From positions 176,539 to 240,538 of the forward strand of contig RPFO01001309.1 of assembly GCA_009746045.1 (NCBI GenBank): a DNA stretch of 64,000 bases. The letters run 5' to 3'. This document shows, in pieces, positions 63,480 to 64,000 of this stretch (position 1 is the stretch's first letter; every line of letters starts with the position of its first letter). The notes under the pieces were generated by a model. That model saw only the letters and a list, made by a program, of their open reading frames with translations. It had not been told where the DNA came from and ran no database searches. The DNA comes from Mesostigma viride. Taxonomy: Eukaryota; Streptophyta; Mesostigmatophyceae; Mesostigmatales; Mesostigmataceae. Both the position numbers and the translations under genes were made by a program.

Positions 63480-63980
63480 TGGTATATTTTGCTGCTGCTT
63501 CGCGACATGTTTACGCAGGAGGGCGCTGGGGGGCGCCAGTTGATCGCCATCGCCATGGTTATAGCGACGGCGACGGCGATGGCGATGGCGATGGCGATGG
63601 CGATGGCGATGGCGATGGCCATGGCGATGGCGATAGCGACACCGACGGCGGGGGCGACGGCGATGGCGATGGTGGGGGCGGCGGTGGGCGCGGCAGCGGG
63701 GGCAACGGCGTGGGTGACGGCGGGGAGAGGGCGGGGGCGACGGCGGGGCGACGGCGGGGGCGACAGCCGGGGGGGGCCGCGGCGATGGCGGGGGCGACAG
63801 CGGGGGGGTGCCGCGGCGACGGCGGGGGGACGGCCGGGGCGACGGCGGGGGTGACGGCGGGGTGACGGCGGGGGCGAGGGGGGGGCGACGGCGAGGGCGA
63901 CAGCGGGGGCGATGGCGGGGGGGGCGACGGCGGGGGCCAGCGGGGGCGACGGTGGCACGGAAGGCAAGGATGGTAGCCAC
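63480..63980. repeat. GGCGAT/GGCGAC hexanucleotide-rich low-complexity DNA
   Basis: A near-pure GCGATG run (about 63,566-63,640) grades into irregular GGCGACGGCGGGGG repeats to the end of the window. The six-base period keeps frames open on both strands (Asp-Gly, Ala-Met or Pro/Arg/His repeats), so these are not taken as genes. Confidence 0.9.
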
Positions 63981-64000
63981 AGCAGTCACGGCAGTGGGAT

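Noticed and set aside
63477-63989. Open frames of ~170 codons (Pro/Arg/His-rich or Ala/Val-rich) at the right end
   Set aside because: GGCGAT/GGCGAC hexamer repeats keep frames open on both strands, and no domain or start context supports a gene.

Overview
The window is eukaryotic nuclear DNA, most likely from a green-lineage alga. The one clear cellular gene has 14 exons with GT-AG introns, and its protein is closest in character to plant-type CLC anion transporters. Every other recognisable coding segment is mobile or mobile-derived. The species cannot be named from the sequence.

Layout. (1) 1-27,600: a decayed Ty3/gypsy-type LTR retrotransposon on the minus strand. Pol lies at 1-5,345 and Gag plus a small extra ORF at 25,190-27,578. 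Three insertions break it: a ~490 bp inverted-repeat element (112-602), an hAT-type transposon fragment with an 8 bp target duplication (771-2,083), and a ~19.8 kb composite block (5,349-25,189) bordered by the direct repeat CATAA. Reading across the block restores one pol frame. The block holds a 1.67 kb segment ended by 26 bp palindromes, a ~730 bp repeat at each side of the array (R and R'), and four 4.06-4.28 kb tandem units. Units 1 and 2 form one near-identical pair, and units 3 and 4 form another. Each unit carries a 1.3-1.5 kb G-rich minisatellite built on ~30 bp repeats and a small conserved ORF of unknown function. (2) 27,600-34,700: repeats, a 430-450 bp tandem duplication, a foldback element and low-complexity DNA. 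(3) 34,705-46,154: the CLC gene on the plus strand. All 14 exons join in phase to give 823 residues. Intron 2 contains ~1.54 kb of a 9 bp pyrimidine repeat, and intron 11 contains ~240 bp of GGTC repeats.

(4) 46,500-57,240: a graveyard of LINE and SINE fragments in both orientations. Several independent 3' ends share a small hairpin with loop CAAC followed by short AT-rich tail repeats. A ~400 bp SINE-like element has the same 3' end. Its second copy was split by a LINE block flanked by AGATGAT, and the uninterrupted copy in this window shows the empty site. (5) 57,849-61,602: a minus-strand three-exon gene for an RNase H-fold, DUF7869-like transposase-type protein with a C-terminal Tudor-like domain. 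(6) 61,839-62,390: a large foldback palindrome with ~116 bp perfect arms. It separates that gene from a divergent gene (62,678 onward) for a small zinc-finger protein. (7) 63,100-64,000: a tandem duplication, a 130 bp MITE and GGCGAT/GGCGAC-rich low-complexity DNA.

The CLC transporter is the only evident host gene. The rest records nested transposition and tandem amplification. Large open frames across the minisatellites and microsatellites follow from repeat periods divisible by three and are not annotated as genes.
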